A DNA stretch of 64,000 nucleotides from Paenibacillus gallinarum (GTDB lineage Bacteria; Bacillota; Bacilli; Paenibacillales; Paenibacillaceae): contig NZ_JACSQL010000005.1 of the NCBI RefSeq assembly GCF_014836635.1, positions 124,001 through 188,000 on the forward strand. The letters are read 5' to 3'. The position numbers and the translations under genes are program-made. Shown one piece after another: positions 53,083 to 61,315 of this stretch (positions within the stretch are counted from its first letter, which is position 1; each line of letters opens with the position of its first letter). The notes under the pieces were generated by a model. The model was not told the origin of the DNA. It saw nothing but the letters and a program-made list of their open reading frames with translations, and searched no databases.

Positions 53083-54444
53083 TTATACAGATACTGCTTC
53101 TCTTGTTGTTACCGGCTCTAGTGCTGCTTGCCCTACTGTATTGAGGAAATTCCAAGGTTTATTGTAATGAGGCTGGAAGAAAAAGTCGATAAAGGCCAGC
53201 TGATCTACCGTCATTTCATTCTGAATGCATACGGAAATTGTATTGATTGACTGTGTTAGATCGGCTTCACTCATAATCTGAGCACCCACGATACGGCGGG
53301 ATTCTGTCTCATAGATGACTTTTATAAGAACTTTCTCCGCAGTAGGCATAAACTCAGGACGATAACTATCTTCAATCGTAACCGCTTGGACCGTCATACC
53401 TGCCGCTTTTGCCGCAACTTCCGTTACTCCCGTTCCTGCAATATTCTGTTCATAAATTTTGATTCCTGATGTCCCTTGGGTTCCCATATAAGGCATCGTA
53501 GGGTTTACCAGATTTCGAGCTATAAGCATGCCCATGCGAACCGCATTCGTTGCTAGTGGAATATAGGCGCTTTGACGAGTTGGATTATAATAGATGGCTG
53601 CACTGTCGCCTGCTGCGAAAATATCAGGATTGCTTGTGCGCATATAACGATCTACAAGTATCGCTCCATTTGGCATCATATCTACTTTACCCTTGAGTAA
53701 GGCTGTATTCGGGCGGAATCCGATACAAAGGATAACTAGATCCGTTTGGTATTCTCCTTTATCGGTTACTACCGCAGTGACTTTTCCATCTTGCCCTTCA
53801 AATCGGCTTACTTTCTCACCGAGAACGAGTTCTATTCCTTTATCGGTAAGCGATTTTTGGATACGATCCGTAAATTCAGCGTCAAGATATTTACTTAAAA
53901 TCCGATCTTCCGCATCGATTAAAGTAACTTCTTTCCCATTCATTTGGAATGCTTCGACGAGTTCAATACCGATGTATCCTGCACCAACGACAGTCACATG
54001 ACGTACATCTTTTGATTTTTCGATAATTGTGTTGGAATGATTATAATTTTTGCACAGGAGTACGTTTTCTAGTCCAACGCCTTCAAAGTTTGGAATAATA
54101 GGCCAAGAACCTGTTGTCATAATCAGTTTATCGTAAGTGTCTATGATTTCTTCGCCTGTTTCTAGGTTGCGTGCCGTCAGCTTGCGACCTTCCGTATCAA
54201 TATCTGTTACTTCGTGCAGCATTTTCGTTTCAACTCCAAGTTCTTTCAGCTGCTCGGGAGAAGAGTAAAACAAACCATCTGGGTCTTTCACTACCCCGCC
54301 AACATAAAGCGCAATACCGCAAGATAGAAAAGAAATATTATCATTACGCTCATATACCGTAATCTGAGCATCTGGATAAAGCTTAGCCGTATTCACGATA
54401 GCAGCCGTACCTGCGTGTGTACATCCAACAACAGCAATTTTCAT
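53083..54444 (-). CDS. nox: NADH oxidase (H2O-forming) / CoA-disulfide-reductase-family flavoprotein
   Basis: A 453-residue FAD flavoprotein of the single-cysteine NADH oxidase/peroxidase group. Motifs are IAVVGCTHAGTAAI at the N-terminus, the redox-active Cys42 in SFLSCGIALYVGG, the NADH-binding VTVVGAGYIGIELVEAF and FAAGDSAAIYYNP for FAD. Four-electron oxidases regenerate NAD+ from NADH and oxygen. CoA-disulfide reductase is the main alternative, and the sequence does not exclude it. AGGAGGAA precedes the ATG. Three Rex/Fnr-type boxes upstream fit control by the NADH/NAD+ ratio. Confidence 0.88.
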   Translation of the reverse strand: MKIAVVGCTHAGTAAIVNTAKLYPDAQITVYERNDNISFLSCGIALYVGGVVKDPDGLFYSSPEQLKELGVETKMLHEVTDIDTEGRKLTARNLETGEEIIDTYDKLIMTTGSWPIIPNFEGVGLENVLLCKNYNHSNTIIEKSKDVRHVTVVGAGYIGIELVEAFQMNGKEVTLIDAEDRILSKYLDAEFTDRIQKSLTDKGIELVLGEKVSRFEGQDGKVTAVVTDKGEYQTDLVILCIGFRPNTALLKGKVDMMPNGAILVDRYMRTSNPDIFAAGDSAAIYYNPTRQSAYIPLATNAVRMGMLIARNLVNPTMPYMGTQGTSGIKIYEQNIAGTGVTEVAAKAAGMTVQAVTIEDSYRPEFMPTAEKVLIKVIYETESRRIVGAQIMSEADLTQSINTISVCIQNEMTVDQLAFIDFFFQPHYNKPWNFLNTVGQAALEPVTTREAVSV

Positions 54445-54494
54445 AATAAAGTTCCTCCTAAGGATAAATGATATAAAATCACATCGAATTTAAT

Positions 54495-54512
54495 TTGTGA
54501 AAACTTTCACTA
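54495..54512. promoter_or_regulatory. Rex/Fnr-type box 1
   Basis: TTGTGAAAACTTTCACTA, an 18-bp imperfect palindrome fitting TGTGA-N6-TCACT, 51 bases upstream of the nox start codon. Confidence 0.6.
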
Positions 54513-54594
54513 AATAGGCTATAAAAAAGTTATGGATATGTGTTCGTTGTTCGCCTGACCATTCTTATATAAATTTTGCAGGCATTCGTTTGTC

Positions 54595-54612
54595 TTGTGA
54601 TTTAATTCACTA
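54595..54612. promoter_or_regulatory. Rex/Fnr-type box 2
   Basis: TTGTGATTTAATTCACTA, same pattern as box 1 and exactly 100 bases further from nox. Confidence 0.6.
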
Positions 54613-54626
54613 ATGTTTATATCCTG

Positions 54627-54655
54627 ATTATAATGTGATATTTTTCACATTGCAA
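54627..54655 (-). promoter_or_regulatory. Predicted nox promoter with Rex/Fnr-type box 3 as its spacer
   Basis: On the minus strand TTGCAA (54655-54650), a 17-base spacer and a perfect TATAAT (54632-54627). The spacer is essentially one palindrome: ATGTGA-N6-TCACAT at 54633-54650. A bound protein would block polymerase, so this placement suits a repressor such as Rex rather than an Fnr activator. Confidence 0.62.
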
Positions 54656-54846
54656 GCCCTTTTTTATCATTTTCCCAAGATTTTTTTGGCTGTTCTGCAC
54701 TCACTGAGCTCTTTATGAGCAATATTTAAATTGTTTTTACAAATATTAGGAGTAGAATAGAGGCTAACTTATTGATTATACGACCTCACATTTTATTGTC
54801 ATGCAAATTGGGCCGGGGGGTCGTTCATGCGAAAGGACGTGTCTCG

Positions 54847-56097
54847 ATGGATTTCCCTTGGAAACGAAATCTCGCTGTACTCTGGATCGGTGTCTTTTTT
54901 TGCAGTACAGCCTATTCGATTTCTATCCCCTTCTTACCTATCTTCATGAATACAGAGCTCGGCATCGGAGAAAACAGGCTCGAATTATGGTCTGGCGTAG
55001 CCTTTGGGATTACCTTCCTTGCCAGTGCACTCATTTCTCCCTTTTGGGGCTCCTTAGCTGATAAATACGGGCGCAAACCGATGCTTATAAGGTCTGGTTT
55101 CGCCCTTTCCCTTCTTTACCTGATCAACTACTTCGTACATGACCCTTACCTGTTTATTATTGTACGAATCTTTCAAGGGTTACTGGCTGGATTTGTTCCC
55201 GCATCCATTGCTCTTGTCGCCACCAATACTCCAGAAGCAAAGACAGGATATGCGCTTGGGATTATGTCCACTGCTGGTGCGACAGGCAGCATCATTGGTC
55301 CACTCATTGGGGGTGTGGTCAGTCACTACTATGGCAATCGGAACGCCTTTTTATTTTCTGCGATTATAGTGCTTGTCTCCGCTCTGATTGCTACCTTTTT
55401 TGTGAAGGAGCATAATTTTGATCGTTCCGCACCCCGTTCCAGAGTAAGAGATGACATTAAGCAAGCGTCTGCCAACAAACCCTTTATGGCACTGCTTGGT
55501 GTTATGGCAGTAACTACGTTCTCTGTCATGATTTTAGAACCGCTGCTTACCGTGTACGTCATGGAGATGGGTGTCGACAAAAGCAGTGCTTCCCTGACTT
55601 CGGGCATCATCTTCTCTTCTGTTGGAATCGCTACAATTATCATGGCTCCTCGCTGGGGTAAAATCGGGAGAAAAATCGGCTACGCCAAAGTGCTTATGAT
55701 TGGGCTAATCGGTGGTGGACTAGGAAACATCGCTCAATTCTTTGTGAGCGACTATATCGGTTTTGGAGCTCTTCGCTTCGGATATGGTTTGTTTTTTGCA
55801 GCTGTATATCCCACGATTAATGCACTTATTGTGGAAACTACAGACTCTTCTTTCCGAGGAAGGGCGTTTAGTTTGAATCAATCGGCCTCACAGCTGGCTA
55901 CAATGGCAGGACCCATTGTAGGTGGATTACTCGGCATCTGGCTGCCAATCCGCTGGATCTTCATTTTAAATGGCTTGACACTGCTTGTAGCCGCATGGCT
56001 TATTATTCGCAATAGTAACCTCCATCTCATGATCAAATCTGCAAAACCGAAACGAATCACGGTGAGGCAGCAGACTCATCTCAAGCAGAGGTCGTAA
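54847..56097 (+). CDS. MFS multidrug efflux transporter (MdtG-like)
   Basis: A 416-residue DHA1-type exporter with twelve helices. The drug-transporter motifs are GSLADKYGRKPMLIRSG between helices 2 and 3, MSTAGATGSIIGPLIGGVV in helix 5 (antiporter motif C-like) and PRWGKIGRKIGYAKV in the middle of the protein. The start at 54847 (MDFPWKRNLAVLWIG) follows AAAGGA; a 25-codon longer reading is unsupported. A possible promoter (TTGTTT-16-TAGAAT) lies at about 54732-54759. It shares the 402-base divergent region with nox. Confidence 0.88.
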   Translation: MDFPWKRNLAVLWIGVFFCSTAYSISIPFLPIFMNTELGIGENRLELWSGVAFGITFLASALISPFWGSLADKYGRKPMLIRSGFALSLLYLINYFVHDPYLFIIVRIFQGLLAGFVPASIALVATNTPEAKTGYALGIMSTAGATGSIIGPLIGGVVSHYYGNRNAFLFSAIIVLVSALIATFFVKEHNFDRSAPRSRVRDDIKQASANKPFMALLGVMAVTTFSVMILEPLLTVYVMEMGVDKSSASLTSGIIFSSVGIATIIMAPRWGKIGRKIGYAKVLMIGLIGGGLGNIAQFFVSDYIGFGALRFGYGLFFAAVYPTINALIVETTDSSFRGRAFSLNQSASQLATMAGPIVGGLLGIWLPIRWIFILNGLTLLVAAWLIIRNSNLHLMIKSAKPKRITVRQQTHLKQRS

Positions 56098-56108
56098 TTG
56101 TAAATTAA

Positions 56109-56138
56109 AAAGCATCATGGGCAAACCCATGATGCTTT
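56109..56138. terminator. Bidirectional terminator between MFS and glutathione peroxidase genes
   Basis: Perfect 13-bp inverted repeat AAAGCATCATGGG / CCCATGATGCTTT with a CAAA loop, between convergent genes. Confidence 0.85.
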
Positions 56139-56186
56139 CCTTATATCTATTTTTCAAGGGAATCATTGATGAAATCTAAGTAGCCG

Positions 56187-56663
56187 TTATAATAATTTTT
56201 CAATAAGTGCTGTCATCTCTTCCGGAGATTGCTTAGGTTCAAAACGCTCCACAACTTCCCCGTTTCGATCAATCACAAACTTTGTAAAGTTCCACTGAAT
56301 ATCGCTGCTCTCTCCGCTGCCAGGTTTTTGCTCTTTTAGGTATTGGAAGATTGGGTGTGTATTCTCTCCATTCACATCAACCTTAGCAAAGACGGGGAAA
56401 CTTACACCATAGTTGATTTGGCAAAATTCTTCGGCTTCTTCACTCGAACCCGGTTCTTGTCCGCCAAACTGATTGCATGGGAACGCAAGAACGACCAGCC
56501 CTTGGTCTTTATAACGATCATATAACTTTTGTAATTCCCCATACTGCGGAGTCAGTCCACACTTACTGGCTGTATTAGCGATAACGACTACCTTGCCTGT
56601 ATACTTCTCTAGTGAAACTTCCTGATTTGTCGTTGTCACTGCTTGAAACGAATAAATAGACAT
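56187..56663 (-). CDS. Glutathione peroxidase-family thiol peroxidase
   Basis: A 158-residue peroxidase of the bacterial BsaA/GPx type. The peroxidatic cysteine is in NTASKCGLTPQY, the second signature is LAFPCNQFGGQEPG, and the WNFTKF motif completes the active site (Cys, Gln, Trp, Asn). It has Cys where animal enzymes have selenocysteine. Bacterial members usually take electrons from thioredoxin rather than glutathione. The GAGGAGG site is strong. It is a single-gene unit. Confidence 0.94.
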   Translation of the reverse strand: MSIYSFQAVTTTNQEVSLEKYTGKVVVIANTASKCGLTPQYGELQKLYDRYKDQGLVVLAFPCNQFGGQEPGSSEEAEEFCQINYGVSFPVFAKVDVNGENTHPIFQYLKEQKPGSGESSDIQWNFTKFVIDRNGEVVERFEPKQSPEEMTALIEKLL

Positions 56664-56781
56664 ATTTTATTCCTCCTCTTTTCCTACTAACTGCTTCTAG
56701 TACTCTATACTATACCCTTTTTCCTTCCCTTCAAAAATTCTCTATGTAACCCCACTCTCCCTGCTATAACAAAAAAACAAA

Positions 56782-56803
56782 GACCAAGGATACTTCCCTG
56801 GCC
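56782..56803 (-). terminator. Terminator after the amidohydrolase gene
   Basis: Short hairpin CCAGGG-AAGTAT-CCTTGG (one G-U pair) followed on the minus strand by a T-rich run. Confidence 0.55.
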
Positions 56804-56825
56804 TATATACTCCTCGAACCCCGGC

Positions 56826-58496
56826 TCACTTCACCCCATCGTCCTGCTGAACGCCTTTTTCATAAATGAATTTGCCGTCCATTAGTGTAGCGAAAATCGA
56901 AATGTCCTTAATTCGAATCGAATCCACTTCGGTCGGATCTTCCTCTAGAATGACGAAGTCTGCTCTTTTTCCGCTTTCAATCGTTCCTGTCACTGCTTCT
57001 TCAAAATTCAGTTCTGCACCATAACTCGTCATCGCTCGCAGAGCAGTCAGCGCATCAATTCTTTGCTCCGCACCTAATACTTTGCCACTGCTTGTTACCC
57101 GATTCACTGCGGCCCATACTAAGAATAAAGGAGAGATTGGAGTGACAGGGCAATCGGAATGAAGAGTGAACAGAACCTTAAGCTCCTTTGCTTCTGCAAG
57201 CGGACTAATTCTAGCCGCTCGATCCGGTCCAAGAAACAACTTCTCGTGCCGATCCCCCCAGTAATAAACATGATTGATAAAAAAGGAACCTGCTACCCCG
57301 AGTTTTTGCATACGCTCCAGATCCTCTGTGGTAGCTGTCTGAACATGCTCGATCCGGTGCCGATGATCACTGCGTGGATTTGATGTCAACGCATACTCAA
57401 ATGCATCTAATATGGAACCAATAGCCCGATCTCCGTTCCCATGTATTGCAATACGGAATCCTTTATCATGCCATTCCTTCACTTCGCTATTTAATTGTTC
57501 CTGCGATTTAATGAGTTCACCATACCGCTCGGCATCACAGAAGTACGGCTCTCGAAGTGCACCTGTCAGTCCTTGAATGGACCCATCTTGAAACAGTTTC
57601 ACGCTGTCGAGCGAAGCTCTCCCTCCAGATCGCTCACGGAGGTAAGCATCCACCTCCTCAGCTGTCATGGATTGCAGTTTTTTATCCTGATTTAGCTTAT
57701 CGCTGGATACCATCAGCTTCATGCGAAATGGAATGGCTTCTTGTTCAATTGCCTTCATACATAAATCAATATCATCTATATCCATACTCACACCCATTTT
57801 GGCATCCGTAGAAGTTGTAATTCCCTGAGCAGCATAAGTATAGGCCTCTTCTCGAAGTAAGGAGAGGACTTCTTCCTCACTTGGTCCCGGCAGATGAGAG
57901 CCGACAAGCATTGTCGCCCCTTCATAGAGAATGCCATTTAATTGTCCGCTGGCATCCCTCCCGAGACGTCCTCCCTTTGGATCCTGCATTGAATCACTAA
58001 TATCTGCTATAGATAAAGCAACTGAGTTCGCTACACACAAATGTCCTGAGATGTGATAAACCACAACAGGATGATCCGGGGCAGCTGCGTCGAGATCTGC
58101 TTTGGTCGGATGCCTCATATCGAGTAAAGATGTATCGTCATATCCGAAACCTACAATCCAGGTATCTTTTCCAACTTCCGCAGCCTTTTCAGAAATTCGC
58201 TTTTGAATATCAGCGATCGTTTGATTTAGCGGGCTTTTGCAATCAATGAATCGTTTCAGCATAATTGCACTGATTAAGTGATTGTGTGTTTCAATAAACC
58301 CGGGAAGCACCGTTTTCCCTTGGAGGTCAATAACCGCATTATCATCAGACAGTTTGATTTCTTCCCGTGCAGGATTCATTTCCTTCCACAAGGCGCTGAT
58401 TTTGCCATCCTTCACACCAATCGCCCCTGCTTTATTGTTATCACCATCTAAGGTCAGCACATTCGCATTAATTAACAACAGATCAAGTTCTATCAT
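56826..58496 (-). CDS. YtcJ-like metal-dependent amidohydrolase
   Basis: A 556-residue amidohydrolase-superfamily enzyme (amidohydrolase_3 group). The metal-binding motif after the N-terminal barrel strand is PGFIETHNHL, followed by HGNGDRAIGSILDAFEYAL and RIEHVQTAT, with the C-terminal FTLHSDCPVTP. Similar proteins are annotated as N-substituted formamide deformylases, but the physiological substrate of most members is unknown. The start at 58496 (MIELDLLLINANVLTLDG) follows GGAGGA. A longer reading frame adds 26 residues of no family character. Confidence 0.88.
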   Translation of the reverse strand: MIELDLLLINANVLTLDGDNNKAGAIGVKDGKISALWKEMNPAREEIKLSDDNAVIDLQGKTVLPGFIETHNHLISAIMLKRFIDCKSPLNQTIADIQKRISEKAAEVGKDTWIVGFGYDDTSLLDMRHPTKADLDAAAPDHPVVVYHISGHLCVANSVALSIADISDSMQDPKGGRLGRDASGQLNGILYEGATMLVGSHLPGPSEEEVLSLLREEAYTYAAQGITTSTDAKMGVSMDIDDIDLCMKAIEQEAIPFRMKLMVSSDKLNQDKKLQSMTAEEVDAYLRERSGGRASLDSVKLFQDGSIQGLTGALREPYFCDAERYGELIKSQEQLNSEVKEWHDKGFRIAIHGNGDRAIGSILDAFEYALTSNPRSDHRHRIEHVQTATTEDLERMQKLGVAGSFFINHVYYWGDRHEKLFLGPDRAARISPLAEAKELKVLFTLHSDCPVTPISPLFLVWAAVNRVTSSGKVLGAEQRIDALTALRAMTSYGAELNFEEAVTGTIESGKRADFVILEEDPTEVDSIRIKDISIFATLMDGKFIYEKGVQQDDGVK

Positions 58497-58704
58497 TTTC
58501 AAAAAATCCTCCTGTCCTATAAGCTCGAGATTTCTGCAAAATCCAGTCCATTTAATATGCCCAAAATAAAACAACTAATGACTCTGCTTGTGTAAAGACT
58601 TTCTCGAGGATAAGAAGGAATTGGTCACGAGTTCAAAACAACCTCTTGAATCTTCCATATTTTGAGATATAATATAAAAAATCATGAGATGGGGAGCCGT
58701 GGAT

Positions 58705-59253
58705 ATGCAGCCTACATTCGTAACCGAAAGACTGATACTAAGACCTCTTCAATTAGCTGACGCACCATCAATACAGAACCTTGCTGGAGAGAAGGACGTA
58801 GCAAGTACTACTTTATCTATTCCTCATCCCTATCCGGATGGTGCAGCAGAATCTTTCATTGCAGCTACTCAAGAAAGGTACAGTAAGAATCTCGGGAGCA
58901 CCTTTGCCTTAATCTCAAAGGAAACTAGTGAACTTGTCGGCTGTGCAGGAATGCATATCGTCAGCGACTATAACAGAGCGGAACTCGCTTACTGGATCGG
59001 CAAGCCTTATTGGGGACACGGCTATGCGACAGAGGCGGCACGGCGCATGCTTGAGTATGGATTTGATGAGCTGAAGCTAAACCGGATCTGGGCCGCTGCC
59101 TTGGATAGAAACCCTGCTTCCTCGATGGTTATGCAGAAAATTGGTATGAAGTATGAAGGAAAGCTCGTACAACATATCAAGAAGTGGGGAGAATACGAGG
59201 ATCTCGTCTATTACGGTATAACGATAAGCGAATATGAAACAGCTCTAGGGTAA
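58705..59253 (+). CDS. GNAT acetyltransferase, RimJ/RimL type
   Basis: A 182-residue acetyltransferase. Conserved parts are FVTERLILRPLQLADA at the start, AELAYWIGKPYWGHGYATEAARRML (acetyl-CoA binding) and LDRNPASSMVMQKIGMKYEG. It resembles ribosomal-protein-alanine acetyltransferases, but specificity cannot be assigned. ATG at 58705 has GGGGAG eight bases upstream; the ATG at 58684 overlaps that region. Confidence 0.9.
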   Translation: MQPTFVTERLILRPLQLADAPSIQNLAGEKDVASTTLSIPHPYPDGAAESFIAATQERYSKNLGSTFALISKETSELVGCAGMHIVSDYNRAELAYWIGKPYWGHGYATEAARRMLEYGFDELKLNRIWAAALDRNPASSMVMQKIGMKYEGKLVQHIKKWGEYEDLVYYGITISEYETALG

Positions 59254-59257
59254 AAAT

Positions 59258-59291
59258 AAAGAGGCAGATACCAATGTATCTGCCTCTTTTC
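59258..59291. terminator. Terminator between GNAT and fhuF-like genes
   Basis: Perfect 13-bp repeat AAAGAGGCAGATA / TATCTGCCTCTTT with a six-base loop. Confidence 0.88.
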
Positions 59292-59340
59292 TATATATGT
59301 TTCCTAAAAACTATTTGTTAGATCTATCATTAGTCCACCG

Positions 59341-60150
59341 CTAGATGGTTACTGTACCCCGCATTTCCTCCGCTCGTGCGTTCCGTTCCTCAGCTGTCAT
59401 TCTAGGGCAGGTAAAACATTTGCGATTCTTCCCATCCGATACTCGGTAGAACTCGCAGCATGCATCCTTCATTCGATACGGCTCTGCGGCATTTAGCGGA
59501 TTCTCTATGTATACAGGCTCCAGATCGAATGGATTCTTTTTGCCATTAAATACGTCAGAACTAAAACTTTGCACGGCCTCTAAGTCTGCTGTCAGATATT
59601 CCGCAAGATCCTGCTCCCCGCAGGACAGTCCTCCCTTAAATAGATCAACATAATAAATGAGGACACCCGGTAACTGCTTCCATAATGCTAAAACAGGTAC
59701 TCTCCCTCCTGCTGCCAATCCCTCTATTATTGGACCAAGTGTTCTAACATAGAACTGCTCCAGCATCTGTCTGCGTTCAGCTGCATCCGCGTGGTCCACG
59801 AGTTCACGTTCTTCTGTCTTGTGAAGTACAAAAGATAACTGCGGCGCACCCGAATCATTGGGTAACATCTGTATACTTAGGTTCGTGAGGGAAAGATCCA
59901 CATATGTACCGCACTTCGATATCATATAATGGGCTGCTGCAAGCAGACCGCGAACGGTATGCATTACATACACCGCAGCTACTCCTATGGTCTCTGCTTG
60001 AAGATGGCGCTGATAAATCTCAAGCCATGGTTTTCCATATTCCGGACGAAGCAGCTCAAGTAAACTAATGTCTCTTACCGATTCAGAGGAGGGCTTTGTG
60101 TGAATTCCTCCATATTGAGCAAGTACAGCATAATCTAGCGCCATCTTCAT
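59341..60150 (-). CDS. FhuF-like ferric siderophore reductase
   Basis: A 269-residue protein of the IucA/IucC-FhuF type. The C-terminal Cys motif is DACCEFYR followed 12 residues after the Cys pair by CFTC, the ligand pattern of the 2Fe-2S cluster in FhuF-type reductases that release iron from imported siderophores. The N-terminal two thirds show the weak SLTNLSIQML and ALWKQLPGVLIYYVD segments common to the family. It starts 49 bases after the stop of the FecE-type ATPase and is probably cotranscribed under Fur control. Confidence 0.8.
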   Translation of the reverse strand: MKMALDYAVLAQYGGIHTKPSSESVRDISLLELLRPEYGKPWLEIYQRHLQAETIGVAAVYVMHTVRGLLAAAHYMISKCGTYVDLSLTNLSIQMLPNDSGAPQLSFVLHKTEERELVDHADAAERRQMLEQFYVRTLGPIIEGLAAGGRVPVLALWKQLPGVLIYYVDLFKGGLSCGEQDLAEYLTADLEAVQSFSSDVFNGKKNPFDLEPVYIENPLNAAEPYRMKDACCEFYRVSDGKNRKCFTCPRMTAEERNARAEEMRGTVTI

Positions 60151-60199
60151 TTCCCCACTTTCCTTTTCAGATTATTGCGATTATTTCTATCTATAAGAT

Positions 60200-61054
60200 C
60201 TACACACCAGCAACTTGGCGTACTTGGGTTTGTATTGAACTTTCAACACCGATAAGTCCTCTGTGCTCCTTACCTGCAAGTGCATATGGCAGACAGAGTG
60301 GAACTCCTGTCCGAGGATCTGTTACAATGTCCGCCTCTATTCCAAACACTTCTCTCAGCACATCTGGAGTCATCACTTCCACCGGTGATCCTGTTGCAGC
60401 GGCCTTTCCTTGTTTGATTGCAATCATATGGTGCGCATAACGAGATGCATGATTCAGATCATGAACAACCATGACAATCGTGCGTTTTGCTGTAACATTC
60501 AGTTCCTCGAGTAACTGCAGCACTTCAAGCTGATGGGCCATATCAAGGAACGTCGTTGGTTCATCTAGAAAAAGAATGTCTGTATCTTGTGCCAGTGCCA
60601 TAGCAATCCAAGCTCGCTGACGTTGACCACCCGACAATTGATCAATAGGACGATCGTGGAATTCACTAAGACGAGTAGACTCAATGGCCCACTCAATCAT
60701 TTTCTTATCCTCCGCTTGCAGTGAGCCAAAACCTTTCTGATAAGGAAAACGTCCATAAGATACCAGCTCTGTTACCGTCAGGCCTTCCGGCGCAGTTGGA
60801 TTCTGTGGAAGAATTGCCAGTTGTTTCGCCACTTCCCGAGTGGACTGCTTATGAATAGATTTCCCGTCGAGCAATACTTGGCCTTTTTTCGGCTGCATCA
60901 AACGAGCCATTGTTTTAAGAATCGTAGACTTCCCAGAGCCGTTCGCACCCACTAGTGCTGTAATCTTGCCTTGAGGTATCTGTATATTCAGATCATCAAC
61001 GATCAAACGGTCTTCATAAGCAATGCTTAGTCCTGCAGTTTCCAGGCGAAACAT
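60200..61054 (-). CDS. ABC transporter ATP-binding protein for iron-siderophore uptake (FhuC/FecE type)
   Basis: A 284-residue ATPase. Walker A is GANGSGKST, the Q-loop is LAILPQNPTAPEGLTV, the ABC signature is LSGGQRQRAWIAMAL and Walker B is ILFLDEPTTFLD. The SYGRFPYQ segment is typical of the FecE/FhuC family. No permease or binding-protein gene is next to it, so it likely serves separately encoded permeases, as YusV does in B. subtilis. A perfect Fur box sits in its promoter. Confidence 0.93.
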   Translation of the reverse strand: MFRLETAGLSIAYEDRLIVDDLNIQIPQGKITALVGANGSGKSTILKTMARLMQPKKGQVLLDGKSIHKQSTREVAKQLAILPQNPTAPEGLTVTELVSYGRFPYQKGFGSLQAEDKKMIEWAIESTRLSEFHDRPIDQLSGGQRQRAWIAMALAQDTDILFLDEPTTFLDMAHQLEVLQLLEELNVTAKRTIVMVVHDLNHASRYAHHMIAIKQGKAAATGSPVEVMTPDVLREVFGIEADIVTDPRTGVPLCLPYALAGKEHRGLIGVESSIQTQVRQVAGV

Positions 61055-61183
61055 AAAATCATCTCCTCCACTTGATTGGCTAATCTACCTAAAAAGCTGA
61101 CATCTCATGATGTATGTATGTGTAATATGAAGTTCAGACGAACAACAAATGAAAAATTCATGATGATTTTTATAATCTATTTA

Positions 61184-61213
61184 AAGATACTGATAATCAT
61201 TATCATTTGTCAA
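61184..61213 (-). promoter_or_regulatory. Promoter of the siderophore ATPase operon with embedded Fur box
   Basis: On the minus strand TTGACA (61213-61208), an 18-base spacer and TATCTT (61189-61184). The spacer contains the perfect 7-1-7 Fur box TGATAAT-C-ATTATCA (61191-61205). Iron-bound Fur would occlude the promoter, so expression rises under iron starvation. Confidence 0.85.
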
Positions 61214-61260
61214 GTCATGCTTCGTTAGTTTTTGCTGCCAATTCACTAAATAAACACAAA

Positions 61261-61290
61261 AAAACACGCCTTTTTTCAAAGGCGTGTTTT
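61261..61290 (-). terminator. Terminator after the DEAD-box helicase gene
   Basis: Inverted repeat AAAACACGCCTT / AAGGCGTGTTTT with seven T on the minus strand. Confidence 0.9.
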
Positions 61291-61315
61291 GAACTTTGAA
61301 CCACTTATAATCGAA

